DNA from: DASZCR01 sp035942915
GTDB lineage: Bacteria > Acidobacteriota > Blastocatellia > Pyrinomonadales > Pyrinomonadaceae
DNA: 32,723 nt
Assembly (NCBI GenBank): GCA_035942915.1
Contig: DASZCR010000104.1
Location: 1 to 32,723 of the forward strand
Direction: 5' to 3'
Both the position numbers and the translations under genes were made by a program. Every line of letters begins with the position of its first letter. The stretch's first letter is position 1. Below, in pieces: positions 8,369 through 16,702 of the stretch. The notes beneath the pieces were generated by a model. It had not been told where the DNA came from. It did no database searches and was given only the letters and a program-made list of their open reading frames with translations.

Positions 8369-8545
8369 ACGTCCACACTTGGCTTTTTACTGAAGGGCGC
8401 AGAGAACTACAAAATACCGGCGGATGCCAGCTCCATCATTGCTCGAAATATCAAGGATGCAGGCCCGCTGCTGGCTGCCGCCGCAAAGGACAGCATAGCT
8501 AAAGCCAGAGCCGGAATAGGAGGCAGGTATCCCTATGGAGATTAG
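8369..8545 (+). pseudogene. Gene remnants after the 7877 gene
   Basis: Two coding scraps lie here without a start. Bases 8368-8400 in one frame read NVHTWLFTEGR, matching the NVRTWLFTADP strand of the protein at 4807. Bases 8402-8545 in another frame read ENYKIPADASSII, DAGPLLAAAAKDSIAKA and GGRYPYGD before a TAG. The second looks like the C-terminal end of a coding region rather than random sequence. Both are probably leftovers of decayed cassette genes. Confidence 0.4.
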
Positions 8546-8656
8546 CTATCTGATACGATGAGTATCGAACTTGGTATCGGGTATATTAATTGCCGGAGAC
8601 AACATCCAAGATAGTCGGCTGAGACTCGACGTTTGGATTCTGTTGAGAGATAAGCC

Positions 8657-9080
8657 ATGTTTAAGCTAAAGACATCAATGCACAGCATCATCTCGCATCA
8701 GTCGTTCTCTTACTTGTTTTATGCTTGGCGTGTTCGGCTCAGTTGGAACGAATACAAACGCTCATTCCAAATCCTTCATCTGCAAGAAGGGGTTTCTAAG
8801 TTATCAAACTCTGATGTTCTGCTCTTTACCGTGGCCAGTAGAGGAACGGCGCTTGAAAGTTTCACGAAAGGCTACGCATACTCGCGCGAAGAACTAACGC
8901 CGCTGTCTCAGTCGCTTGACCATATCCCCTCTGATTTATTAACAGGAAAGCCTGTTTATAAGAAGCTTGAGGGTAATTGGTATCTTTACTATTGGTAAAT
9001 ACGCCCTCAACGGAGACCTGACCGAGAACTATTGGAGCAAGGAATTGAGAAGTAACTGTAAATTCCCAGAGGCCAAATGA
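8657..9080 (+). pseudogene. Frameshifted lipoprotein gene remnant
   Basis: Coherent protein segments run through three frames in order. Around 8671-8800 one frame reads HHLASVVLLLVLCLACSAQL, a textbook lipoprotein signal with lipobox LACS, but has no start codon. The next frame (stop at 8998) reads LSNSDVLLFTVASRG ... KLEGNWYLYYW. The third, from 9000, reads YALNGDLTENYWSKELRSNC and stops at 9078-9080, overlapping the next ATG as ATGA. The ATG at 8657 opens only the middle frame and yields a poor N-terminus. The simplest reading is a small lipoprotein gene broken by one-base shifts. Sequencing errors would give the same picture. Function unknown. Confidence 0.5.
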
Positions 9081-9544
9081 AAATCATTGCCTTCGCCATC
9101 GCCATCTGGCTATGCGTCATGCCCTCATTCGACGCGCCGCAGAAGAGCGGGTGGCGCGGCATCGTGCCTTTACACTCAACGCGCGCTGACGTGGAGCGGC
9201 TGTTGGGTCGTTCCAAAGACCCTTGCGGCTGCACCTACCACACAGAGCGCGAATCGGTCTTCATCGCCTATGCACGCCGTTCCTGTGCGGAGAATTCGGA
9301 GGGCTGGAATGTCCCTGTGGATACCGTCCTGCTGATTAACGTGACCCCGCGCGCGCAACTGCAACTCTCAGACCTCGATATTGATGTCACAACGTATCAA
9401 AAAACAGAAGATGAGGAGTTGCCGGGCAGGGTCTACTATACGGATGAGGAAAAAGGCCTCTTCATCATCGCGCTGAAAGACGGTTCAGTCGGCAGTATCA
9501 ACTATAAGCCGACGACGGCTGATAACGCTCTCCGTTGTCGGTAA
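9077..9544 (+). CDS. Secreted WRGIVPL-family hypothetical protein (paralogue of 7877)
   Basis: The ATG follows GAGGCCAA and opens a short signal peptide (MKIIAFAIAIWLCVMPSFDA). The mature protein has GWRGIVPLHSTRADVERLLG, DPCGCTYH, GWNVPVDTVLLINVTP and TYQKTEDEELPGRVYYTDEE. This is the same motif order as the protein at 7877 but better conserved, with no visible damage. Its start overlaps the stop of the broken lipoprotein frame by ATGA, which suggests the two once formed an operon. No catalytic signature is seen; function unknown. Confidence 0.8.
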   Translation: MKIIAFAIAIWLCVMPSFDAPQKSGWRGIVPLHSTRADVERLLGRSKDPCGCTYHTERESVFIAYARRSCAENSEGWNVPVDTVLLINVTPRAQLQLSDLDIDVTTYQKTEDEELPGRVYYTDEEKGLFIIALKDGSVGSINYKPTTADNALRCR

Positions 9545-9957
9545 CATCACTCACGATTAAGACTATCGGAATACCCGCCGACCCTGTAGAACGGGTCGCA
9601 GCAGTAAACATCCCTTCCAGCGGTTGCTGAGTTCAGTTGGCGAGAGAGTGGGTGGCGCGATGAAGGTCGCGGCCGGAGTCGTCGGCTCATGTCAACGCCC
9701 GGTTCCCGCATGAAGTCACCCGTGCAGCGTCTCACGCTCACGGCTCTTGTCCTCTCTGTTACAGGCTAAATCCTACGACGTTTTGAAAGCGCGACACATT
9801 TTCGCGCATAGCGTCATTGCATATGTAAAGACACACGCAAACTCCTCCTGCTCAGGGGAGGTGCGGGTGCGTTCGGGACTGCTGTGCGGGGTGTGCGCCC
9901 ACACCTTGCAGAAGCGGTCTTCCTGTAGCCTTGTTTAAGAAAAGAGAGGAATCAATC
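9545..9957 (+). other. Intergenic leader upstream of secretin-like gene
   Basis: No convincing gene is found in these ~410 bases. A 19-codon frame at 9710-9769 (MKSPVQRLTLTALVLSVTG) looks like a signal-peptide scrap. A small hairpin GGTGTG-CGCC-CACACC lies near 9890-9908, in the leader of the next gene. No promoter could be fixed with confidence. Confidence 0.4.
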
Positions 9958-12000
9958 ATGTTAAGCGCGTCTCAAGGCAAAACCGTTGCCGCCACCCACC
10001 CTGAATACTGCCGCTCCTTAACCCTCCTCCGTGCCGGTTTCCGACGCGTGCGCCAGCAGATTGCCGCCCTCGTCGTCGTCGCCTCATTCTTCTCGCTCGC
10101 GGGCTTGCCTGTGAGCAGGCTCACTTCCTCAGCCAGTGCTGCTCCGCAGAAACGCGCCCGCGCGGCAGGCAGCAAGCAAATTAAGCCTGCGACGCCGCCT
10201 CCTCAGACCACCCCGCCTCCGGCGCAGACGCCTGCCACGCCGCCCGCCGAAGAGAAGATATCAGGCCAGCGGGTCAAGCTGTTTTACCTGCGCGAGGGGA
10301 CGAAAATAGCTTTGGTTCTCAACACGATTGCACAGGGGGAAACGTCGGGATTGAAGGGACTCATGATAGGCGCGGTCGCCGAAGACGAGATTGTGCTCAT
10401 CGGGACGCAGGATAAAAGAGACCTCGCGCGCCGCATCATCGCCACGCTCGACCTGCCGCGTCCCGGCGTCCAGATGGAGATGTGGGGAATCCAGATTTCC
10501 AGCAGAAAGCCTGAAGACCTGGCTGAGGTGATGGAGAGAGTGCGCCGCGAGATTGACCAAACACAGCAGGCCGTGCGCGAGACCTACAGTTATCTACAGG
10601 AAGTCGCACGCAACATCCCTGACGGCCAGCTTGACGGCGACTTCAAACGCGTTCTCGTTGACGACCTGCATTACAACTCGGCGCTCGACCCGAATCGCAC
10701 GCTCTCGCTTTCGGATATCCTGCTACGGTTGATAGCGGCCGAAGACCCTGTGGCGCAGGCCGCGTCGATAGCTAACAATTTAGACAAGTGGCTGAATGAC
10801 CATTACCCGAACTACACGAACCCGCCGACCGATGAAAATTCGGGAGGCTGTAAGTCCAAGCGTCGCCACCCGGCCGAGACCGGCCGCGTCAAGAGGAGAC
10901 CGTTCGAACGGTTTTTCCTCAGCCGGGGGCTGCGGTACGTGGGCAACGAATGGGTCTCGATAGGAGCAACCGCCAGCGAGAATGCCAAGCGAGGGAAGGT
11001 GGCGCTCCTTAATTTTGCTCTGCAATATGGTCGGCTCGTCCATGACGAGGACGAATTCAGTCCCTATTATCTACAACAGGCGGCCGGGGCGCTCAACACG
11101 CGTCTGCAAACGGCCATCGACGCCCTGAACCTCGACATGCAGGACTTATTCGCCGTGCCGACGCTGGATAGAATCCGGCGGATTGTAGGCGGCTTCTGCG
11201 ACGTGGAATACGCACAGGTCGGAAAGACCAGCGTCGCGACTCTGAGCGGCATCCCGACCATCGTCACTTCGTACTCGGTCAACGCCTTCGACGTGAAGCC
11301 GCCCCTGCGTCTCTCCGAACTGCTCACTAAAGCTCAGGCCCTCTCCCAGAGCGCCACGCCATTCGTCCCTAATGCCGCGACGCAGAATATGGTCGGCGCG
11401 CTCCCGCTGGGACAGTTTATCGGGCTTCTCGGTGCGTTCGGCGAGGAACGCTCGGTGTGGCGCGAACTGAAGTCCGGCGTCTCCTTGAGCATCACGCCCA
11501 ACGTCCTGCGTAACATGACATCGGCCGAACTGGATGTGGACTTGAAGACGGGCGACCCACAGGCCGGGACAAGGGAACAGAACGTGCCGCCGCTCTCGCG
11601 CGTCAGTCAGCACGACGTTAACACCAAGGTCTACGTCAACGCCTTAGACTTCTTCGACCTCTCGGCCTTTGGCAGCCAGAGCACGTTGAACGGCGGGCGT
11701 GGTTACGTGCCTATCATCGGGCCTGTGTGGCGCGGCCTGTTCGGCGAAGCTCCGGTCATCGGCTCGCTGTTCAGTTGGAGGCGACCGCCGCAGAATGTCT
11801 ATAGCCAAAGTCTGGTGTTGACCACTTCCTTTATCACGCCGACGGCGATGGGTGTCGCCCTGCTCATCCCGACAGACCGTCGTAGCAAGGATGCTCTCAG
11901 CTTTACACGACAACAGGAGAGCGTCGAATGTTACGAGGCCGCGCTCTTCGGCAGTCCGGTGAAGCTGAGAAAAGACGGGACAAACCCGTGCCAGAAGTGA
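9958..12000 (+). CDS. Secretin-like exported protein
   Basis: The ATG at 9958 follows AAGAGAGGA at good spacing and is preferred over an upstream TTG. A 680-residue protein. It has a long basic N-region, then a hydrophobic core (IAALVVVASFFSLAGL) and a cut site near residue 61 (SASA). A Pro/Thr/Gln-rich linker covers residues 75-100. Next comes a small domain, VKLFYLREGTKIALVLNTI to LARRIIATLDLPRPGVQMEM, which matches the N-domain pattern of secretins (repeat-associated residues, then LDxPxxQVxxE). The C-terminal part has SLSITPNVLRNMTSAELDVD and VPIIGPVWRGLFGEAPVIG, reminiscent of the secretin beta-domain end. The central ~300 residues are unusual. It may form an outer-membrane pore or a pore-like scaffold. 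No type II or IV machinery is adjacent. The patatin gene follows after 52 bases. Confidence 0.65.
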   Translation: MLSASQGKTVAATHPEYCRSLTLLRAGFRRVRQQIAALVVVASFFSLAGLPVSRLTSSASAAPQKRARAAGSKQIKPATPPPQTTPPPAQTPATPPAEEKISGQRVKLFYLREGTKIALVLNTIAQGETSGLKGLMIGAVAEDEIVLIGTQDKRDLARRIIATLDLPRPGVQMEMWGIQISSRKPEDLAEVMERVRREIDQTQQAVRETYSYLQEVARNIPDGQLDGDFKRVLVDDLHYNSALDPNRTLSLSDILLRLIAAEDPVAQAASIANNLDKWLNDHYPNYTNPPTDENSGGCKSKRRHPAETGRVKRRPFERFFLSRGLRYVGNEWVSIGATASENAKRGKVALLNFALQYGRLVHDEDEFSPYYLQQAAGALNTRLQTAIDALNLDMQDLFAVPTLDRIRRIVGGFCDVEYAQVGKTSVATLSGIPTIVTSYSVNAFDVKPPLRLSELLTKAQALSQSATPFVPNAATQNMVGALPLGQFIGLLGAFGEERSVWRELKSGVSLSITPNVLRNMTSAELDVDLKTGDPQAGTREQNVPPLSRVSQHDVNTKVYVNALDFFDLSAFGSQSTLNGGRGYVPIIGPVWRGLFGEAPVIGSLFSWRRPPQNVYSQSLVLTTSFITPTAMGVALLIPTDRRSKDALSFTRQQESVECYEAALFGSPVKLRKDGTNPCQK

Positions 12001-12052
12001 CACGGCGCGCGGGTTTCCTCATCTCACACGAAGTCAATTGAAAGGGTTTGAC

Positions 12053-13708
12053 ATGACCACGCCACCCTCTTCGCCGGAATCTACGAGCACGGGTACGCAG
12101 GCTTCGGAAAGCACGTCGAACGTGCAGGCGTCTCTCCAGACGGGCGCGCGCCCGTTCGGCGACATTGCGCTCTCTTTATCAGGCGGCGGCTATCGTGCCG
12201 CCGCCTTCCACCTCGGCGTGCTCGACCTGCTCAACGAGCTTCGACTGCTCAAGGGCGTGACACTTCTTTCGACCGTCTCAGGCGGGACGATTACGGGAGC
12301 CAAATACGTTCTCGACGAACTCTCCGGCACTGACTACGAGACTTTTCGCGTGCAGATGCGTGATTTTCTCCGCGACGTGGATGTTGTCCGAGAGTCCACC
12401 AATAATCTCTACAACGAAGCGGGAGCCTTGCAGGGCAGAGCTTTGAGTCTGATACGGACGGCGGCACAGGTCTACGCCGACAAATTGGTTGGTGATACGA
12501 GGTTCAGCAAGATTCTCGCCGACGGCGAACGTTTCAAGGAACTGACCTTCAACGCAACCGAGTTCCGCACCGGCGTCGCTTTCCGCTTCCTCGCCAGTCG
12601 TAGCTCGGACGCGCGTTTCGGCAACGGCAATCTGTGGGTGCATCAGAACGTCATCCCGCACATCCGCGTCGCAGACGTTATCGCCGCCTCTTCCTGCTTC
12701 CCCGGCGCGTTTGAACCAATCATCTTTCCCGACGACTTCTGCTGGCGCTCTGCGAACGCTCTCACGCTGGACGAGGTGCGCCGTTTACTGCATGAAAACT
12801 TCAGTCAGGGCGTGCCGTTGATGGACGGCGGCATCTACGATAATCAGGGATTCAGTAGTTTGGAATTGGCCGGTGACCGCCTGACGACGGAGATTGGTCT
12901 CATCATCATCTCCGACACCAACCAGCGCAGCGAGCCGCTCTATGTGTCGCCCACACAGACGAGGAGAGGATGGTTGTCTTTGGGTTCGTGGCGGTTTGCG
13001 GGCATCGGCGTCGCCGTGCTGTCTCTGGCAACATGGATTGCCCTGATAATTCAGTTCTTCCGTCAAGTCGCTGCCGCACGCACCTCTCCTGTGAGGTTCA
13101 TCACGGGAGACCCGCTAGGCTTCCTGCTCCTCTACCTGATACCTTTCATTCTCGCCCTCTCGGTCTTCCTCTTGCTCCTCAGACTTGGCTCGCTGATGCG
13201 CCGCAAACGTCACCTCTCAATCAGCGGACAGAGTTTCGACATCTGGGCTATCGCCAAGCGTCTGACGATTCCAGATTTGATTGACCTGCTCGAAACCCGT
13301 TTCGGCTCGTTGTTCGCAATGGCTTCATCGGTCTTCCTGAAACGCGTGCGCGCTCTTCTCTTGAACTCTGCGGCGCGCGACGAGGATTACAGGAACAAGC
13401 TGATGTTCAACGTGCTCTACGAGATGAATCTGCCGCATCCCTCTCTCTACAAAAAAGCCCCTTGGCTGCGCCCGCTCAAGTTTCTGACAGACTCGGCCAC
13501 AGCCGCCGAGCGTGTGGACACGAACCTGTGGAGCACAGATGTCAAACAACTCGACAACCTCATCACGTGCGGGCGTGCGACGACCTGCTTTAATCTGCTG
13601 TGGTTCCTGATTGATAAACGCAGCATCCAACTCGACGACCCCAACTCGGCGGAGAGCGAACTGTTCAAGAGGGCAAAAGCTATCTGGGACGGCTTTAATA
13701 AATCCTGA
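12053..13708 (+). CDS. Patatin-like phospholipase with two membrane helices
   Basis: The ATG follows AAAGGG. A 551-residue protein. The oxyanion-hole motif SGGGYRAA is at residues 43-50. The nucleophile elbow STVSGGT puts the active Ser at about residue 76, with Thr rather than Gly at the first position of GxSxG. The catalytic Asp lies in LMDGGIYDN (residue ~258). These define the Ser-Asp dyad of patatin lipid acyl hydrolases. After the catalytic domain are two hydrophobic helices, roughly residues 318-337 (VAVLSLATWIALIIQFF) and 355-380 (FLLLYLIPFILALSVFLLLL), and then a 170-residue C-terminal domain, so it is probably anchored in the inner membrane. It lies directly behind the secretin-like gene and may share a transcript. 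Lipid remodelling or effector roles are both possible. Confidence 0.88.
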   Translation: MTTPPSSPESTSTGTQASESTSNVQASLQTGARPFGDIALSLSGGGYRAAAFHLGVLDLLNELRLLKGVTLLSTVSGGTITGAKYVLDELSGTDYETFRVQMRDFLRDVDVVRESTNNLYNEAGALQGRALSLIRTAAQVYADKLVGDTRFSKILADGERFKELTFNATEFRTGVAFRFLASRSSDARFGNGNLWVHQNVIPHIRVADVIAASSCFPGAFEPIIFPDDFCWRSANALTLDEVRRLLHENFSQGVPLMDGGIYDNQGFSSLELAGDRLTTEIGLIIISDTNQRSEPLYVSPTQTRRGWLSLGSWRFAGIGVAVLSLATWIALIIQFFRQVAAARTSPVRFITGDPLGFLLLYLIPFILALSVFLLLLRLGSLMRRKRHLSISGQSFDIWAIAKRLTIPDLIDLLETRFGSLFAMASSVFLKRVRALLLNSAARDEDYRNKLMFNVLYEMNLPHPSLYKKAPWLRPLKFLTDSATAAERVDTNLWSTDVKQLDNLITCGRATTCFNLLWFLIDKRSIQLDDPNSAESELFKRAKAIWDGFNKS

Positions 13709-13833
13709 GAGAAGCGCAGCGCCCGACTTCGCCTCATGCCACGTTCGCTGAAGAACGTGTCCTCGATGTCAGCCGTCCTTTCCTCTTTATGGCCTTTATT
13801 CTGTTTGAGAGGCGGGCTAATCAGGCGGGAGTC

Positions 13834-14850
13834 TTACTGGGCTGTCTGTAGCGCGTCGCGCACGCGTGCGGCAATCTCGAAAGAGCGCAGGCGCGCGGCG
13901 TGGTCATAGACCTGCGCGGTCAACATTACTTCGTCCGGCTGTGTCTGTTGAATGAAGGATTCCAACCAGCGACGCACGCTTTCCGGCGAGCCGACCGCAG
14001 AGTAGCGAAGGACATGCCCGATACCGGCCATCTCGACCTCCGACCAACGCGCTTCCTCCGGGTTGACGGGCGGCGGCAGGAGGCCGGGTAGCCCGCGCCG
14101 CAGGTTGATGAACGCCTGCTCAAGAGAGGTGAACAGACGACGCGCTTCCTCGTCCGTGTCCGCCGCAAACAGGTTGACGCAGGGCATCGCGTATGGCTCT
14201 GCGAGCGCCTCGGAGGGCTTGAACTCTCGACGGTAAATGTCGAGCGCCTCCATCAAGTAGTCGGGCGCGAAGTGGGAGGCGAAAGCGAATGGCAGGCCGA
14301 GCATGGCTGCGAGTCGTGCGCTGTAGAAACTCGACCCCAACAGCCAGACGGGAACGCGCAGCCCCTCACCCGGCACGGCGCGCACCCTCTGACCCGGACG
14401 CGCAGGTGCAAAGTAAGAGAGCAACTCGGCCACGTCGCGCGGGAAGTCGTCTTCCGCGCCCGACAGGTGGCGGCGCAAGGCACGCATCGTCAGTTGGTCT
14501 GTTCCCGGCGCTCGTCCGATGCCTAAGTCGATGCGGCCGGGATAGAGCGACTCAAGCGTGCCGAACTGCTCTGCTATCAGGAGGGGCGCGTGGTTCGGCA
14601 GCATCACGCCGCCCGAACCGACGCGGATGCTCTCTGTCCCGGCCGCGACATATCCAATCAGCACGGAGGTCGCCGCGCTGGCGATGCCGGACATGTTGTG
14701 ATGTTCGGCCAACCAGAAGCGCCGATAGCCCCAACTCTCCGCATGACGCGCGAGGTCGAGCGTCTCACGAAAAGACTCGGTAATCGTGCCGCCGGACTTG
14801 ACGGGCGCGAGGTCTAGAATCGAGAAAGGTATGCCGCTTGTACTTGCCAT
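13834..14850 (-). CDS. LLM-class flavin-dependent oxidoreductase (luciferase-like monooxygenase)
   Basis: The start ATG at 14850 follows GAGGAATT. A 338-residue product with the luciferase-like TIM-barrel pattern: N-terminal IPFSILDLAPVKSGG, then HAESWGYRRFWLAEHHNM, TESIRVGSGGVMLPNHAPL, AEQFGTLESLYPGRIDLGIGRAPGTD and, later, WLLGSSFYSARLAAMLGLPFAFASHF. AEHH and the GxGGVMLPNH motif are typical of the subgroup related to E. coli YhbW and MsnO8. Family members use reduced flavin and oxygen to oxidise small organic substrates; the substrate cannot be read here. It is transcribed separately from the plus-strand patatin gene, with 125 bases between their ends, and is the last of the minus-strand genes. 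Confidence 0.93.
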   Translation of the reverse strand: MASTSGIPFSILDLAPVKSGGTITESFRETLDLARHAESWGYRRFWLAEHHNMSGIASAATSVLIGYVAAGTESIRVGSGGVMLPNHAPLLIAEQFGTLESLYPGRIDLGIGRAPGTDQLTMRALRRHLSGAEDDFPRDVAELLSYFAPARPGQRVRAVPGEGLRVPVWLLGSSFYSARLAAMLGLPFAFASHFAPDYLMEALDIYRREFKPSEALAEPYAMPCVNLFAADTDEEARRLFTSLEQAFINLRRGLPGLLPPPVNPEEARWSEVEMAGIGHVLRYSAVGSPESVRRWLESFIQQTQPDEVMLTAQVYDHAARLRSFEIAARVRDALQTAQ

Positions 14851-14936
14851 AATTCCTCACTCAACGACGCTTCACGGAAGCGGCGACGCCCCGCGAGTCG
14901 CCCGCCTTAATGCGCCGTTGAGATAACTTTCGCCCA

Positions 14937-15926
14937 CTAGGCATGAAAAGGCCGCGCGTCGAGCGCCGGAGCCTCTGTCGCCTCCCCTTCAATCTCTCTG
15001 ACTTCCTCTTCGGTGAGACGGAAGTCGCCCGCGCCGATGATGCCTTCGACCTGCCTTGGGCTGCGTGCGCCGACGATTGCGCCCGTCACGGCCGCGTGCC
15101 GCAGCGTCCACGCGATGGCCGTCTCGCCCGGCGTGCGGCCGTGTCGCGCCCCGACCCGTCGCAGACGCTCGACTAAGTCGAGATTCCTCGACAACTTCGG
15201 TTCGTTGAACTCTTCATTGTGCCTGCGCCAGTCATCTTCGGGGAGTTCGGCCGCGCGCTCGCGCGTCATTGCGCCCGTCAACAGACCCGACGCCATCGGC
15301 GAATAGACGATGACTCCGATTCCCTCCTGCTGGCAGTAAGGCAATATCTCCTGTTCAACCTGACGCTTGATGAGCGAGTAAGGTGGTTGTAGAGAGGTGA
15401 CGGGAGCAATGCTCTGCGCGCGTCGCAACTGCTCGACATTGAAGTTCGAGACGCCAATCCAGCGCACCTTGCTCTCCTCCTGAAGCCGTCGCATCATGCC
15501 CCAACCGTCATCTATGTCTGCGTCGTTGTCGGTCGGCCAGTGGATTTGATAGAGGTCGATGGCCTCCACGCGGAGACGCCGCAAACTCGCCTCACACTCA
15601 TAGCGAATGGAGTCGGGCGACAGCACCTTTGCGATGTTACCTTGCTCGTCCCAACGCATGCCGCATTTCGTAAAGATGTAGGGGCGCGTCTCAGACCATC
15701 CGTCCAGCGCGCGCGCCACAATCTCCTCCGAGTGGCCGAGACCGTAGACGGCGGCCGTGTCAATCCAGTTGATGCCCAGTTCGAGCGCGCGCCGGATGGC
15801 CTCGATAGAAGCTTCGTCGCCTTGTGCGCCCCACCCGAACGCATAGCCGCTGCCACCGATAGCCCATGCGCCGAAGCCGACCGGCGTAATCTGTAAATCT
15901 GAGTTGCCGAGTTTTCGCGTCTCCAT
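14937..15926 (-). CDS. Aldo/keto reductase
   Basis: The start is placed at METRKLGNSD because an AAAGGGG site sits 6 bases upstream; a longer frame lacks this and overlaps the next gene. A 329-residue (alpha/beta)8-barrel enzyme using NAD(P)H to reduce carbonyls. The catalytic tetrad is complete: Asp56 and Tyr61 in WIDTAAVYG, Lys87 in FTKCGM and His129 in LYQIHWP. The C-terminal cofactor segment, ITSLQPPYSLIKR to TAIAWTLRHAAVTGAIVGARSPRQ, is also present. It resembles the general-stress or L-glyceraldehyde 3-phosphate reductase type group of AKRs. It lies 44 bases downstream of the coiled-coil gene on the same strand and may share its transcript. Confidence 0.94.
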   Translation of the reverse strand: METRKLGNSDLQITPVGFGAWAIGGSGYAFGWGAQGDEASIEAIRRALELGINWIDTAAVYGLGHSEEIVARALDGWSETRPYIFTKCGMRWDEQGNIAKVLSPDSIRYECEASLRRLRVEAIDLYQIHWPTDNDADIDDGWGMMRRLQEESKVRWIGVSNFNVEQLRRAQSIAPVTSLQPPYSLIKRQVEQEILPYCQQEGIGVIVYSPMASGLLTGAMTRERAAELPEDDWRRHNEEFNEPKLSRNLDLVERLRRVGARHGRTPGETAIAWTLRHAAVTGAIVGARSPRQVEGIIGAGDFRLTEEEVREIEGEATEAPALDARPFHA

Positions 15927-15970
15927 CGTTTCCCCTTTCTGATACCCTACTGGCCTTACTTCAGAACAGG

Positions 15971-16420
15971 TCAAGGGCGTCCGTTGAGCCGCAAGGGAGC
16001 TTCTGCGTTCAGGCGACAAGGGTCGCCGCCGACTCCTCCCGCAGACCTGCGCCGCGCCTCTTTCGCAGACTGGCTCAGAGTCCGCTCGTCCACACGCGCC
16101 AGCCCGCATTCCATCTCCGCGAGCCGCCGACGCAACGCCTCGACCTCCGCGCGCAGCAAACTGACCTCTGCTTCGTTCGATGCCGTCCCGCGCGTCACGC
16201 CTGCGACCCTCGTTTGCTGTTCGAGCGCGCGGACGCTCGACTCGATTGAGTAGAAGCGATTTTCGAGTTGGCTGAGCCTGCTTTCGATGCGCATCACGTC
16301 CTGCGGTACGTTGGCCGCCTCGTCGGTTCGCAAACCCGCTTTCCCGTTGTAAGCAGCCACCGTCACGACGAGCACAAGGACGGCCAACCACGAACGCGTG
16401 CGATACGTTCCGGAATTCAT
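15971..16420 (-). CDS. Membrane-anchored coiled-coil protein
   Basis: The ATG follows GAGAGGT. The 149-residue product has an N-terminal hydrophobic segment, residues 10-24 (SWLAVLVLVVTVAAY), which is either an uncleaved anchor or a signal. Residues 40-110 have heptad-type Leu/Val/Ile spacing (IESRLSQLENRFYSIESSVRAL, then LLRAEVEALRRRLAEMECGLA), a predicted coiled coil. The end is basic and Pro/Gly-rich without a known motif. No enzymatic residues are visible. It precedes the aldo/keto reductase by 44 bases. Its promoter region holds the RAATCARA repeat element. Confidence 0.75.
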   Translation of the reverse strand: MNSGTYRTRSWLAVLVLVVTVAAYNGKAGLRTDEAANVPQDVMRIESRLSQLENRFYSIESSVRALEQQTRVAGVTRGTASNEAEVSLLRAEVEALRRRLAEMECGLARVDERTLSQSAKEARRRSAGGVGGDPCRLNAEAPLRLNGRP

Positions 16421-16497
16421 AAACGATACCTCTCAGACGTGTTAGAAGTTAGAATCAGATTAACACGACTGCCCATCATTCGACGCCCCCGCCATCA

Positions 16498-16615
16498 CGT
16501 CCGATAACATCCGCAATCATCGTACGCAGCCAAATCAAAACTGAGCACTGAATCAGAGCACCGAATCAGAATTTTGAATCAAAGGCCAAATCAGAACCGG
16601 CGACGTTATCGGACG
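16498..16615. repeat. 118-bp element: 11-bp inverted ends around five RAATCARA repeats
   Basis: CGTCCGATAAC at 16498-16508 and its exact complement GTTATCGGACG at 16605-16615 bound the element. Inside are five copies of RAATCARA starting at 16532, 16550, 16563, 16576 and 16588, the last four spaced 12-13 bases apart. It lies between the 3' end of dapB and the 5' end of the coiled-coil gene, both on the minus strand, in a stretch with no gene. It could be a small transposon relic or a regulator-binding array. Confidence 0.6.
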
Positions 16616-16702
16616 CTTGGGGGATGAATGGATTGAGGGGGGCGAAGACTGCGCTCTTGAATGGGGGCGGCTGAATGAGCAGTTAAGTGTACTGTCGGGG
16701 CA

